From Notospermus geniculatus (Eukaryota > Nemertea > Pilidiophora > Heteronemertea > Lineidae), in contig NMRB01000421.1 in NCBI GenBank assembly GCA_002633025.1, positions 181,135-245,134 of the forward strand: a DNA stretch of 64,000 bases. Reading direction: 5' to 3'. The position numbers and the translations under genes were made by a program. Below, in pieces: positions 21,428 to 33,500 of the stretch (position 1 is its first letter; each line of letters begins with the position of its first letter). Under the pieces are notes generated by a model that saw nothing but the letters and a program-made list of their open reading frames with translations, was not told the DNA's origin and did no database searches.

Positions 21428-22922
21428 TCAATTGGAGTGTGATACTATATAGATCTTCACTAAAATACAGTTAGACTGAAATAAAGTCAAATGAGCATGG
21501 TTTTATGTTGACCTGTCTTCAAATATTGACCTATGGTCACTTACTTCAGTCAGTATGGTCAATTGAAGGGAGATATTCAGTGATTGGATGATGTCTGTCG
21601 TGATTCATCGCGCTTGAGCGACTAGCGCCCTCTATAGACGAATGGAGCCAGCAAAATGGCGGGAAACAGGATTCGTCCGTTCACAGATGCGCACGATGTC
21701 CCGCTGATCATGAGGGATTAACAGATAGCCTAAGCGCTAAAAAGGCACCGGCGTCGCTAATTGAATGTGTAATTAAAGCATTAAGTTGTCTTTGTTAAGA
21801 AAACGATGCGTCTGTTCAGGCTAATTAATTGTTGGAGGGAGATAATCAATTATTGCAAACAATATGACAGGTGGAATTAGGGACGCAGAATCCATGCTGA
21901 GAGGGTATAACGGGGGTATAGCGTGAAAAACAGGGAATAACTTGAGCCTTCGGTTTATGGAATCATTGACATATAGAAAACACTCATACAGAAAACTGAC
22001 ACCGACCTTCTAAAAGTCAAATGAAGTCGAAACTGTGCAATTTTTGTTTACGCTGTCTCGACCATTTGATTTAAGATTTAGAAGTGACGATGATGATGAT
22101 GACATATGCAGAAATTTTTCACGCACTCTCTGAGAGTCGTCAGTTTGGTTTAGTTTACCCTAATGTTGATTCGGAAATCAGTTGCTAGTCTAGTCCTGTT
22201 TGATATGTTTGAAAGTTGCTGAGCCAAAAATTCGTTGACTCTTCGCAGCCTCCCTGAACCAAAGGCCAACCTGGACTTTGCGACGACGAACATGTCCGAA
22301 TTCTCGGAGCAGCTGAAGTATTCCTTCGAAGAATACGCCTTATTGCACAATAGAATGTACAATACTTCAGTGCATGTCACGAAGAGTTGCATGGCAACTT
22401 GATACAGTAAACTGTACTTAACACCATTATTTGGCCCACATCCTGTCTTCGGGCGACACTTTTATCGCCTTTACCATTTTGTCATTCCCCATTACGCAAA
22501 TGTATGCATTGAAATAAAAAAATATGTTGATATCAATAATTGAATATGTACACCAAATGGTTTTACAATGTTTGCAATAAAATATTGCCACAAACAGATG
22601 ACACGACCAAATGCAAAAGACTGAAGAACATCTGTTGAAAAAATTATTGCAAACAATATTATAAATTGAGTATTCTTCCACCCATAGCTTCGGCTACTTA
22701 GGTCTCTACTGTACAATTGTCTTCTTTATTAGTGGTAGTTATGTATTCAGCTTGATTTAATGCCACATGCAGGTCATAGAATGACAACACTGTATAAAGG
22801 AAAAATACCGTGAAATAACTCTTCTAAATGGTATAATGACAGTGACTTTGTCCTAATCACACTAACCCAGAGAGCAAGTCAAATGCTAACGACAGCGAGT
22901 CAAAATAAAGAAGACAGGCAAT
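21428..22922. promoter_or_regulatory. hbn upstream flank with homeodomain-site cluster at 21755-21860
   Basis: About 2.6 kb upstream of the hbn start lie several TAAT cores within 100 bp: GTAATTAAAG, GCTAATTAATTG and the palindromic TAATCAATTA (21843-21852), a dimer-type site for PRD-class homeodomains. This is a motif observation only. The rest of the stretch shows no gene or repeat that I recognise. Confidence 0.25.
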
Positions 22923-23036
22923 TACCGGTATTCATAAAAGCTAGCAAATGCTTTTACTTCAAGTTTTGTAGTACATTTACATTGAACCTCGCTGAGCAAA
23001 TCTTAGCATTTGCTAACTTTTATGGATACCAGCCAG
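22923..23036. mobile_element. MITE related to 11945-12063
   Basis: Inverted ends GTATTCATAAAAGCTAGCAA and the inverse of TGGATACC. The inner sequence TTTTGTAGTACATTTACATTG is shared, with one mismatch, with the copy-B-only element. Confidence 0.6.
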
Positions 23037-23084
23037 TATCTTTGTACTACAGTCATGTGACAGTCAAGGTTATTGCATTTTCTG

Positions 23085-23417
23085 CACTGTTAGAAATTAT
23101 TTATTTTACAGTAGTAATTTTGCAGTAATTTTACAGAAATTGCCTGCAGCAGAGTCCCCAGCACTTTCTGTAAATTTACATATTTTTTTAATGGTATGAT
23201 TCATGTTTTCCTGTATTGGTTGGACTCCATTGGACATCCTATTATGATGCCTTCTGAGAGCAGTATAAAAATATAATTTGGTCAGCCTCCAGTCAAGTCT
23301 CTGTTGACATTTATTTAAGTCTGTACTTTTACAGATCAAGTCTGCAATTTTACAGATCCGTCCTGGGGACTCTGCTGCACAGATTTTCTGTAAAATCTTC
23401 TGTTATTTCTAACAGTG
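23085..23417. mobile_element. TIR element, ends CACTGTTAGAAAT
   Basis: Inverted arms of about 70 bp include TTTTACAG units and CAGCAGAGTCCCC. I found no clear target-site duplication beyond 2 bp, so the superfamily is undetermined. Confidence 0.65.
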
Positions 23418-24094
23418 TGAAAATTTCGCACAACCAGTGACATGTCCTAGGATTGAGCTACTTACATTTTTACAATGAAACAAAAGATACCTACATGTAC
23501 TACATGTATATGGACATGAAATGTACGCAGCAGGTGTAGAAATATCACTTTAACGAGATGAGGTTGAATTCAAAAAGGTATCTAGTTTGATACCAAACAA
23601 TGGACGGCTGCACTTTGTTTCATAAAGTCAATAATTGTCACAGGACCACTCAAAATGCATTTAATAAGCAAATAATATCGTGATATCATTCCCCACGCAC
23701 ACTCATGTAGAGTGTGGTTTGCGTTTAAGTGGTCCTGATGTCACCAAACATGCTCCTGGGGCCTACTCCACTGAGCTATCCCTTCAGGATGTCGTAGCGT
23801 CCAAAATGAAAATAGCTACAAGTTTTAATAGACAGCGGATAAGCCGTGGGGAGAAAGACAGGCCATTAAAATTAGGATGTGTCCCCTTTGGCTTTTCAAC
23901 AGTCGTTATCATTATTCAAACATGGCTTTTGAATGACAGGGGACGGAGATCTTCCTGTAATGGATTAACACCATTAACCCCGCCCCATGTGGCTAAAGCT
24001 TTGCTCTGGTGTCGACGTACTGACAATACAAACACAAGTGGAGCGCAGCGCCGTTCACTCGAGGAGGAAATGAGCTCATGACAATCGCGGTATT
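23418..24094. other. upstream flank, no gene supported
   Basis: A 133-codon ORF runs through 23680-24081, but it shows no domain and ends inside the probable promoter. No repeat is recognised except TACATGTA-type palindromes near 23500. Confidence 0.4.
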
Positions 24095-24389
24095 TCTGAC
24101 CAATCAGCGTCGAGCAGCGAAAGCATGGCGGCGCAGCAGCACATGCAAACAAACATTCGATTATTGGTCTTACAAACCAGGACAGTAATTATATTAGCAG
24201 GCTATTTAGCGGAGGCTAGGAAAACTCTCCCCACGTTCGGCAGGGTCTCATTACGGGTTGAACCGAGGACCGACTAACACGCACTGCAGGATAAATCGGA
24301 AGCCTACTGTTCTCACCTACAACTACTCATTTACTCTTTGGACTTAGTCTTTTGACTGGAACTTTTTATTTCTTGGACGCTGACTTGTA
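24095..24389 (+). promoter_or_regulatory. probable hbn promoter and 5' UTR
   Basis: Directly upstream of the hbn start, and richer in G+C than its surroundings. It contains an NF-Y type CCAATCAG box at 24100-24107 and no convincing TATA box. A pyrimidine-rich stretch at about 24310-24380 runs into the start codon. The transcription start cannot be placed from sequence alone. Confidence 0.4.
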
Positions 24390-24552
24390 ATGATGGAGAG
24401 GTCGCCCCCTATTCGTACTATGGAGGAACGTCGTACTCCCCTAACTCAAGGAAAGGCGAAATCGTACAGTATTGACAGTATCCTGGGGAATATTCGACCC
24501 TCAGACAATGAGTTGTGTCGTTCACCTACAAAAACAAATTCGGATCTAATTG
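24390..24552 (+). CDS. hbn: hbn exon 1 (start codon and octapeptide)
   Basis: The frame opens with two adjacent ATGs (24390 and 24393). An in-frame TGA at 24381-24383 rules out an upstream extension. The second ATG has A at -3 and G at +4, a stronger context than the first. The segment encodes 54 residues plus one base and ends at a consensus donor, G|GTAAGT, at 24553 (phase 1). The leftover G joins AT from exon 2 to make Asp55. The motif YSIDSILG lies at residues 26-33. If the intron is retained, the frame stops 12 codons later at 24588-24590. Confidence 0.9.
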
Positions 24553-27500
24553 GTAAGTTTGAGAGAGACAGTCGTCGTTTCTTACAGTAGGCATGCTAGG
24601 TGGAGTCGAAACTTTTACAATATATAGAAAGTAGTTGGTGATGTAACGTAACATCCATGACACCGTCATAAGAATGTTGATGATATACTATCTGAGTGTA
24701 ACATTGTATATACCGGTACGTCTTTATTTGAGATCTTCAAGGTCTACCATTTGCAGTAAGAATGGTGTTTTAATCTTTACACCATGCATCCACACAAGAT
24801 AAGTTCCAAAATGATGCTGAATATCTGTGATAATGATACATCTGTATAACTTTTAAAGCAAAGATATTTACGTATTGATGAGTACAAGTAGCTAAAACTA
24901 ACAAAAAATGTATCATTTTGGTGTAAATGACTAGATATTTTATCAAGTGTAATATTTTTTTACTGTCTACCCTCTACCCTTTATATTTGTATTTCGATGT
25001 ATGTTTTACTCACTCGGAGCCTAGTCGCCACGTCACTAAAATATCTTAATTTCAAACATCCCTTACCAACAATCCTGATCATGAATTTTTCCCAAGGCAA
25101 TATCTGAATGACTGCATTCGATATCACTATGCGAAGTATTTGGCATAATTTGTTGATATAACGTGCTGATATATTACATCAGAGGTCGTATCTATGGGGA
25201 TAGTGAGCACGTTGCGTTTTTCGCATTATTTCCGCAGGATTAACTTGTACCGAATTTAATTAGCTTACACGTTGAGATTATAAATGCCCCTAGTGCTCTC
25301 CGTACTTTGATTACCAATCGTCCGTGATATTGTCCATCAAAAGCAGATAACATAGAAAACGTTCCATCTCACCACAAAAAGTGTAGGCCACAATCTTGGC
25401 ATAAAATCTCAACAAAACACACCAAATTGCTACGGAAACAAAACATAATGTTCCCTTTTCCGCGTCCGAGAGTGCCATTTTTTACCAACCTACAATTTCC
25501 TCACATTGACTAACTAATTCATGTGATTTTCCATCCAAATTATAACCAGAGTTCTCCTCTTTCACAATGCGTTTGGCACCTGGAAAGTGTAAGTGTACAC
25601 TTCACCATCCCCGGCCATACATAACAAAAAACGCCCCCGGGGCTACAAAAAAATGCTCACAAGTCGCACCCCTGCACTCGGGAGCTATTTTTTTTTATAC
25701 AAAGGTCTCCACCCTCGCAAATAGTTGCAAACATTTTTTCTTCCATCCCTGCTTTGTAATAGGTTACTTTCCAGCCTCTTGCTATTTGATCTAATAAATA
25801 CCTATTCACCACTCCCGCCGTATCCGTCTGTATCCATACAATGTGATTGCATGCGGTTTTAGCCCCATAAATCCATTTTTCTGACCCCTATAAGCTTGTT
25901 TAGCAAATATAAAAGTAAATCTGCATCCACATTTATCTCAACAAAGAGAATTTTCGATACTCTCAAAAAACCGCTGATGTGTACATTGAAGCCAGAGGGT
26001 CTGCACACGGTTGATTAAGTCCAACTCTCATTTTTTTAACGACTGGAATCCCAGAGCGGACCTCAACAAGAGTGGGGTATTGCTTTATACATGTCAACAA
26101 ATTCATGTTGTCCCTCCGACAGGTAGGCTGAGGATGGGTCTGAAGTACATTTTGTAGAGTAGACCTATTCTTAAAACAGTTCTTTGAGTGAAATTTTAAA
26201 TAGGTGGAATTAAACATTGAGAAAGAGTAACCAAAGAATTTCCTCAATATTCTTTAAAAAGTACATGTCTATGTATATCGACAACTTCGGCAAAAATCAA
26301 TAATGAAACTGGTGAGCTTCGATTTTCTGTATCTCTCAAAAAGTTTACAGAGCCACCTAATTCGTAGTCCATTCGAAGCCCGAATTTTCCTAACAGAATA
26401 CGATAATGTACATGTACATGTACATGTAGGTTAGAGTGTCGTACGACGTATAACATCTGAAACAATGTACAGGAACCTGCCAAAAACGTCCATAAAACCT
26501 GATAAAACAGAGTGAGCTTCACCTTCAGGCATTTTTATTGGTTACAATCCGGTTCTATCTTTGACAAAATCAACACCATTATAGGGTTATAAAGGTTAGC
26601 AAAATACGAGTTGATAGCATTTGAAAGTATTTTTTCAACATTTAGTGGTGTTTTAATAGCCATTAAGAAGATTTAATACTATAGTTAATTTATAGGAAAA
26701 ACATATGTTGAAAAGAATAAAAACAGTTTATTCATCTTTAGGATAGGTTGTGGCGGAGAGGCTTAAGAGGGCAGGAACGTAACCACTTAATTAGTCCAGC
26801 CTTAATTGTTTAATTGCTGTGCCAACAAATACCGTTTTAATAATCAATGCTCGTTTGTGTAAAATAAGTTCTGGTCGCTGCGTAGCAGGAAATCTTAAGG
26901 TGAATTCCTGGATAGGTTTTCCATGAAGTGCTAAGTAAACGCCTTTTCTGTGTGTGTCACATTTGATGACTTGTTGAGCGAGTGGCAGATGCGGAACCAT
27001 CTCGTACCTGTTTGCATTTTTGTGTCTGCAAATTGTTGATGCTAATCCGTTAATCCTTGGACCTCCTCTGGCTTGTGCTGTGGAAGCCTGCTTTCTCTTT
27101 CTCCACATGTAGACTCCTTTTCGTCTTTGGCGGCAATTACTTCTTTTAATTAAAATAACCGTTTCTTTCATACTTTGTTTTCGTCTTGGCATATGTCGAG
27201 GATTTCCAACGCCACTGGGCGTCCTGTCCTGATGCCATCACCTCAGCCTTCAGCCTTCTTCCTTCCTATCATTACTTTGGTGTAATAATGGAGGAATACT
27301 CCAACTGAACATACATTAACAGAAACCTACTCCTTCGTTTCTTCTACATGTAAGTTGCTGTCAGCACATCCCACGCCAGTCAGTATCGATCCCATCCACG
27401 GTGAGCAAGATAATAATTGAGACCGTATAATGCGTTGATCTGACGGTGCATGGCGACACGTTAGTGACTTTCACCAACCATCTCCACGAATTTTCGAGCC

Positions 27501-30500
27501 CATCATGATCTTTGGACGTCTTTTTCTAGCACACTGAGTGTAAAATTAGTATTCCATTGTCATGACTGTCCAATGAGGACGATAGATTCAAACTTAGCCT
27601 ATGAGTTGTGAACTGGTACATGTACATGCAGATTTCAAACACGTTAGCATCAATCGCCATCATCATCGTGATCGAAGGACGGCACTCCTTGGACTGCGTG
27701 GCCTTTGGAGGAATTATACTGACGCCCGCCTTATCTCTTGCCGGATTCCAAGGGGCTTTAAACTTCGTATGCACACGTACAGTGTAATTGTCGTTGCATA
27801 ACTGCACGCAGACCGTCACCACAGAAACGCCCCATCGTTCCCCATATCCAGGGGGAGTTTTTTTCGCAAAGAACACGAAAGTGAAAGAGACTAAAATTAT
27901 AACCATGGTGCCTCTTTCTGAATTAACCAGGTGGGACTTTTAGCAAAAGAAAGTGTAATTTCTGAAGAGGCTATTGAAACTGGTCACGTCTAAGCAGCTC
28001 TCCTCTTCTTAATGCAGTTATCTATCTATAATAAAGCTTTTGAAAAACTGGCAAGAGGCATTGATGCTTCGGTATTGTGAGGTCTGACCCAGGGTGTACT
28101 CTCAAATGAATGGATAGAATAGCCACGTAGTTAATTGGCTGGGTGTTTTCTGTACCCGCCTTCAATGCATTCATAGAAGTACATGGACACTCTATTTACA
28201 AGTTTGCTAATTAGGAATAAATTCGGTTGGAATAATTCAAAGGCGATATCATACTGGTGACAGGTTTTTCGTTTCAAAGCAAAATGAATTGGAGCGGTCT
28301 GGCTTTCTTCTCGCTTCTCATACCGTTATGAGATTGGCGTGAGAATTTTTTACAAGTTTTATTTGAAACATGTTATCTTTTTTATCAAAATACACGTTTT
28401 ATGATGTGACAAATTGCATCATTGTGTACTCCACTTAAAGCAGTGTAAGAACCTGATCCTACATTTAATAGGAACATTTGTCCACATATTACACATATTT
28501 AGTGAATATTTGGTGAAGATTTTTCAATATTGCTTTTACGCTTGGCAATTTTCTCTATATTGAAGAAGTCAGAGTTTGTGGTAAAGTACGAAATGCTCAT
28601 TCAAAATTCAAAATTCAACTTTGATTTGAATTTTGAAGTGGCGCTATTATTCACTTCAAAATTCAAAATTCAACTTTGAATTTTGAAGTGGCAATTTTCT
28701 CACTTCAAAATTCAAAGTTGAATTTTGAATTTTGAATTTGCATTCTGGGCTTTCGTAGTCAAGTGCCGACAACGAACTGCTTCGACTTCTCTGACTGGAA
28801 GCAAACGGTCGTACAACAAGGAATTGAAAATATGGTACTACTTCAAAGCCACATCGAAGTCTATTCAGCCACACTACTTCTCTTAGATTACCCATTAGAT
28901 CATTGTAAAAAAACTCATTTCGTTTGTCAGCAAAATGAAATCAAATATAACTCAAACTGCATCAGAACGAACGTACATTAACAAAAACAGTGCCAAGGAA
29001 TATAATCTCCGTTTTCTGATGATGAGCTCATATTGTCATTTATCATTACTTATAAAACATCTTTTGACCAGTAAACAGAATAGACTACGACTTTCTAATC
29101 TTCTATTAAAGTCTTTGTCGTACCCAAGATTAAATCTTGTTCGTAGGCCACATCAAAGCGGATACAAATATGACCCCTAGACGGTCAATTTGTTACACTC
29201 TTCTGTCATCTTCATCCTTCAAACAAAATTGCCTAATAGGGTCGTGTCAACCCGCTGCGCTTCAATATGTTGGCGCTTCATCTTAGCGACCAGACCCCCT
29301 GAATTAATTTGGCCCGTCCATTGTTAAATTTTCCTGTCCAAACAATGCAAAGGTCCATCAAAGAGCGAAGACAAAACCGAGAAAAAACCTGCTGGCTTGA
29401 GTCGGCCTGTGGTCATTTCTGATGTAATTGAGATAAGGAAAAAAAGGGAAAGATTCCGTGAAATGAGGGGATTCAATTTACAAACATACAGGTCATAATA
29501 TAGATATAAATTGACTGATGATCATAGGGCTTATGTCTCGTTGGTATTTCTTTTATTTAGATCGAACTGCGGACTCCCCATCCCGTTCCTCGGCAAGTGA
29601 CCTAAACGACACGGTGGACTCAGACCACAAGTTGAACGACAGCGTCCACAGTAGGGAGATGGACCGCGAACCTTGCGAAAACGCGGCCGGCAGTGAGTCG
29701 GAAAATGCTGGGGATGACTCGGGTGAGAACCCCGACAGCATGCAGGAAAAGCCGAGAAAAATCCGACGAAGTCGAACGACGTTCACTACATATCAGTTAC
29801 ACCAGTTAGAAAGAGCTTTTGAGAAGACGCAATACCCTGATGTGTTCACTAGGGAAGAGCTTGCTATGCGATTGGATCTCAGCGAAGCCAGAGTTCAGGT
29901 AATTATCAAATCCTTTTCCCCGCCAAATTCAGACGTCATAGACCTGTCAAGCCTCTGATACATTTGCCTTAATGTGCATCATCACACTCGCTACCACTTA
30001 CAAATTTAACACTATACAGCACTTTGGACACGTATTTTATACATTGTATAGTCCAGCTTTTGATAAAAGAGTTCTTTTTCAAGAATGCGTTTCTCAAATA
30101 TCCACTTTTTCCATTTAGAAAAAGGGTCTCTCTTCCGTTGTTTATTTGCCATTAAGTTGTTGGTCTTTCGTTGTTGGTCATAGTAGGCTTTCGGGTGGCT
30201 CTTGCTGGTTGTTTAACAAAAGTTACAGCTGCTGAAAGCAAAACTGATACTCCAGTATGATTATTAGCATTCAATGGCTTTGCCTGTTTTGCTACAGGTA
30301 TTCAGCATCAATTGCCAATCTCCATCGCATCCTTCTCCCTATTTCGACTTTACATTATTAAAATCACATTAAACGATTTTTAGGGGGTATGCTGGTGAAG
30401 GGGATAGTAGGGCAGGCGTCGCTGTGGGCTGAGATACGTCTGGCATACACCATAGGTATAACGATAAACATTAACTTTACAACGCTATTTTTCATATACC

Positions 30501-33500
30501 GGGTACTACACATTCACCAGATTACATATCTTGTATTTTCGGTACAAAAAATAACGTTGTCGTAAAGTTAACGTTTATCGTTTGATTTCTTAAACTCCCT
30601 ATTATTGCTTTGTCAGATGATCATGATAGCTGACACATAATGTTTTTAATTTGTTCCAAGTTCACAGGATTTTATTTTGATCGACACGTTTTCCGTCTTT
30701 AGCAACAGATGTGTCTTCAAAATAGCTGAAAAGCCAACTACTTTTGCACAAATGTGAAAGCACAGTTCAGTGAATTGATAATATCCTTATAAAACGTGTT
30801 CAAAACTATAAATTCATAATGCACTTAAATGTACACTGAGGGGCCTCCTAAAAGATCACGGATTTCTTTTGAGGCATAACCAACGGCGGAGCGTCATTGA
30901 AATCTAACCATGGTATTACACAGTGGAGTAGTCTGAAGTACCACCCCGAACGAATCTCTTCGGTTATTCGCCTGTAACCTCCGTCCTCGTTGATAAAAGA
31001 CAAGATCTCAACGCTATTATTGATGTGTGATAGCGAGAAAATTGAGCACAAAACTAATTCATCAATTACAGTGCGCAGTTAAATAGGGCCCCGTCCCGTC
31101 AATACAACGGGCTGGCTTGCCTGAGATGTTTCTTTCACAAGCAGTAATCATTCGGCTTCAGTCTGACAAATATTTTGGGACAAGAAGACAAAGAAAGGGT
31201 GACGAGTCCAATCGTATTCGCTGTCTTCTTTTTACCGGGGTTCATTCACGACTTGCCAAAGAAAAGTGGCCATATTGAAAAAGCAGATGTCTTGATAATG
31301 GTTTATAGAGTAGGCCGTCTTGATTGAGCGAACTGACTTGTTATGTTAGTTCAAAGTCGACTGCAAGCTGGGTTGACACAATCCAATACAGTCAGCATTT
31401 TGATGGTGTTGTCGATGATAGGACAATTTCTCCCGGCGCTCTCCTTCCCAAAAGGGCATTTCCCTGACACATTTGAGAGAAATCAGGCGTATGCAATAGA
31501 TAATAAGCCTATGGCAGAAACGAAGTGCCAGCTGGAACGATGACTGGGTTGACTATAATTAGTTCCAAATCTCACCGCTAGGGATTACACTGACGTCACT
31601 TTCACCTGTCGCCCATTATCACGTGTCAACTAAAAGGTAGCCGAAAAAACGCGTTAATTGGTCGGTTCCCCCCTCATTATAAGATCAGTCAATTTTTCGA
31701 CCTATCAGCACGGTGCATTTTTCCGGCTGCATTTCAACTGATCACGTGATAATGGACGACAGCAGTATGAGCCCTAGCGGTGATATCGAGAACCAATCTA
31801 TGTTGACTAGCAAGGATGAAATCGTCGTACTTGTCATCAATTTTTTCTGGGTGAGATGGCCCATAATCATCTTTTTCGTTTCGGTTGAAATGAACGCAAC
31901 GATTTCACTTAGATGGGCATACATCCACATTAAGTGCATGATATGCGATTGTCAATTTGCCATATTATTGCATAAACAGTTGGGACTAATGATAACATGC
32001 ATAATGAAACAATAATTTGGTATGCATGCACTCCATGGAACCGTGAAAATGGGATGTTGTACACTCCTTTGGGTCGGTCACGCTCTTGCTAATGAGTTGA
32101 ACAATTTAGATGTTTACCAGTGTCAATGCAATAACAAATTTATCAAAAGTGATATCTCGTATAATAGAAACTCGTTACTTCTATGAGATGTCAACGTCAA
32201 CGTTCATTTCGTGTCTATTTTCAATGATTTTGTTTATTAATTGGTAAACCAGTGTGAATTAGTAATGTGACGATATCATTTTAATCGTTTGAAATGAATT
32301 CGCTGCACGGCATTTGCTTGACCGGAAATTGTTGCCACTAGAGCAATTTATCACCGTGATTAGCTTGGGGTGCTTTTCAGCGATACATTTTTTAATTGTT
32401 TTAAACATTCCCATGTGGTTTTTAGTCCATTTAATTAGCAACATGTACGCTCATGCAAAAATAAATTCAAATGGTAACGAGCAATTACTTAGTAAACGTA
32501 CGTGTCGCTGAACAGACGACAAATATTATTGATGTTTTTTTTGTGGAAATGCTGTGGCGTTCATGGTTGAGATGGCCCAACAAAACCACCAGTTCCGTTT
32601 CTCATTTGTAAATCCAACCAACCAGTCTGACTGGTTCGACTTTTTTTGTTGGCAAGTCCGGATTAGTGCATCCTCGAGTCAAAAAGTTGATGATAGCGTG
32701 CCTGTTGACGGTGTCTTCATAAATAAATAAATGCCCGGATGTGTGCCGTCAGTGCCCGGATGTTTAGCATATACAATGCTAAAAAAACAGCAATTGCAAA
32801 CAAGAAGTGATAATAAAATTCACACATTGGTTAATCACACAATGAAGATGATTAATCCGGTATTCAAGCGTCGGCCCATCACCGGCTTTCTGCAATATCC
32901 GCTAACAACTCCTAATTACCCTGCCTGCTGTTTCTTTGATTATATACATGTGGTGTCAACCACAGACAATCCACGGGTAATTACGCAAATAAGATGTACA
33001 TAGGTGTTTAGACGAAATTACTTAGAAGACAATTGGACAATTTGCCCACATCTATCCTGCCAGGTCCGCACATGTTTTCTGTTGATTATTAGATTGTTTC
33101 GTATTGTTAATAGGACATGTGTTTCAGTCACACCTTGTAGCTGGTCGTTGCTTTGTTTGCATATACTCTGATACAACCGCAGTATTTAACACAAGGCCAT
33201 TAGATCTACGCCACTCTTACATAATAGGGAGGTTTCGCAAATCTGACGAACACGAAGTACGAAATACGAAATTCATCTTCATTTTCAGGACCTAATGTAT
33301 TTCTGAAGATGGTTGGTACCACAAATGTCCCTGCTGCCAGTGCGTCTTTTAGCATATCATGTAAGACCGACAGATTTCTGCTATAGGAAACTGGTTCGCA
33401 GTGATCTTTGTCGTGTTGAAAGAAATTTCTACGGTCACTTCACAGTACATACTGAACAGTGGAGCGATTCTGACGATGTTGACGTTGTGTCGGCTGGAAT

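Noticed and set aside
22080-22110. CRISPR-like or regulatory GATGAT repeat
   Set aside because: Simple trinucleotide repeat in an animal genome; there are no spacers and no array.
26791-27192. 133-codon minus-strand basic ORF in hbn intron 1
   Set aside because: Lys/Arg-rich, but no recognisable domain, no repeat context and no splice or promoter evidence; left uncalled.
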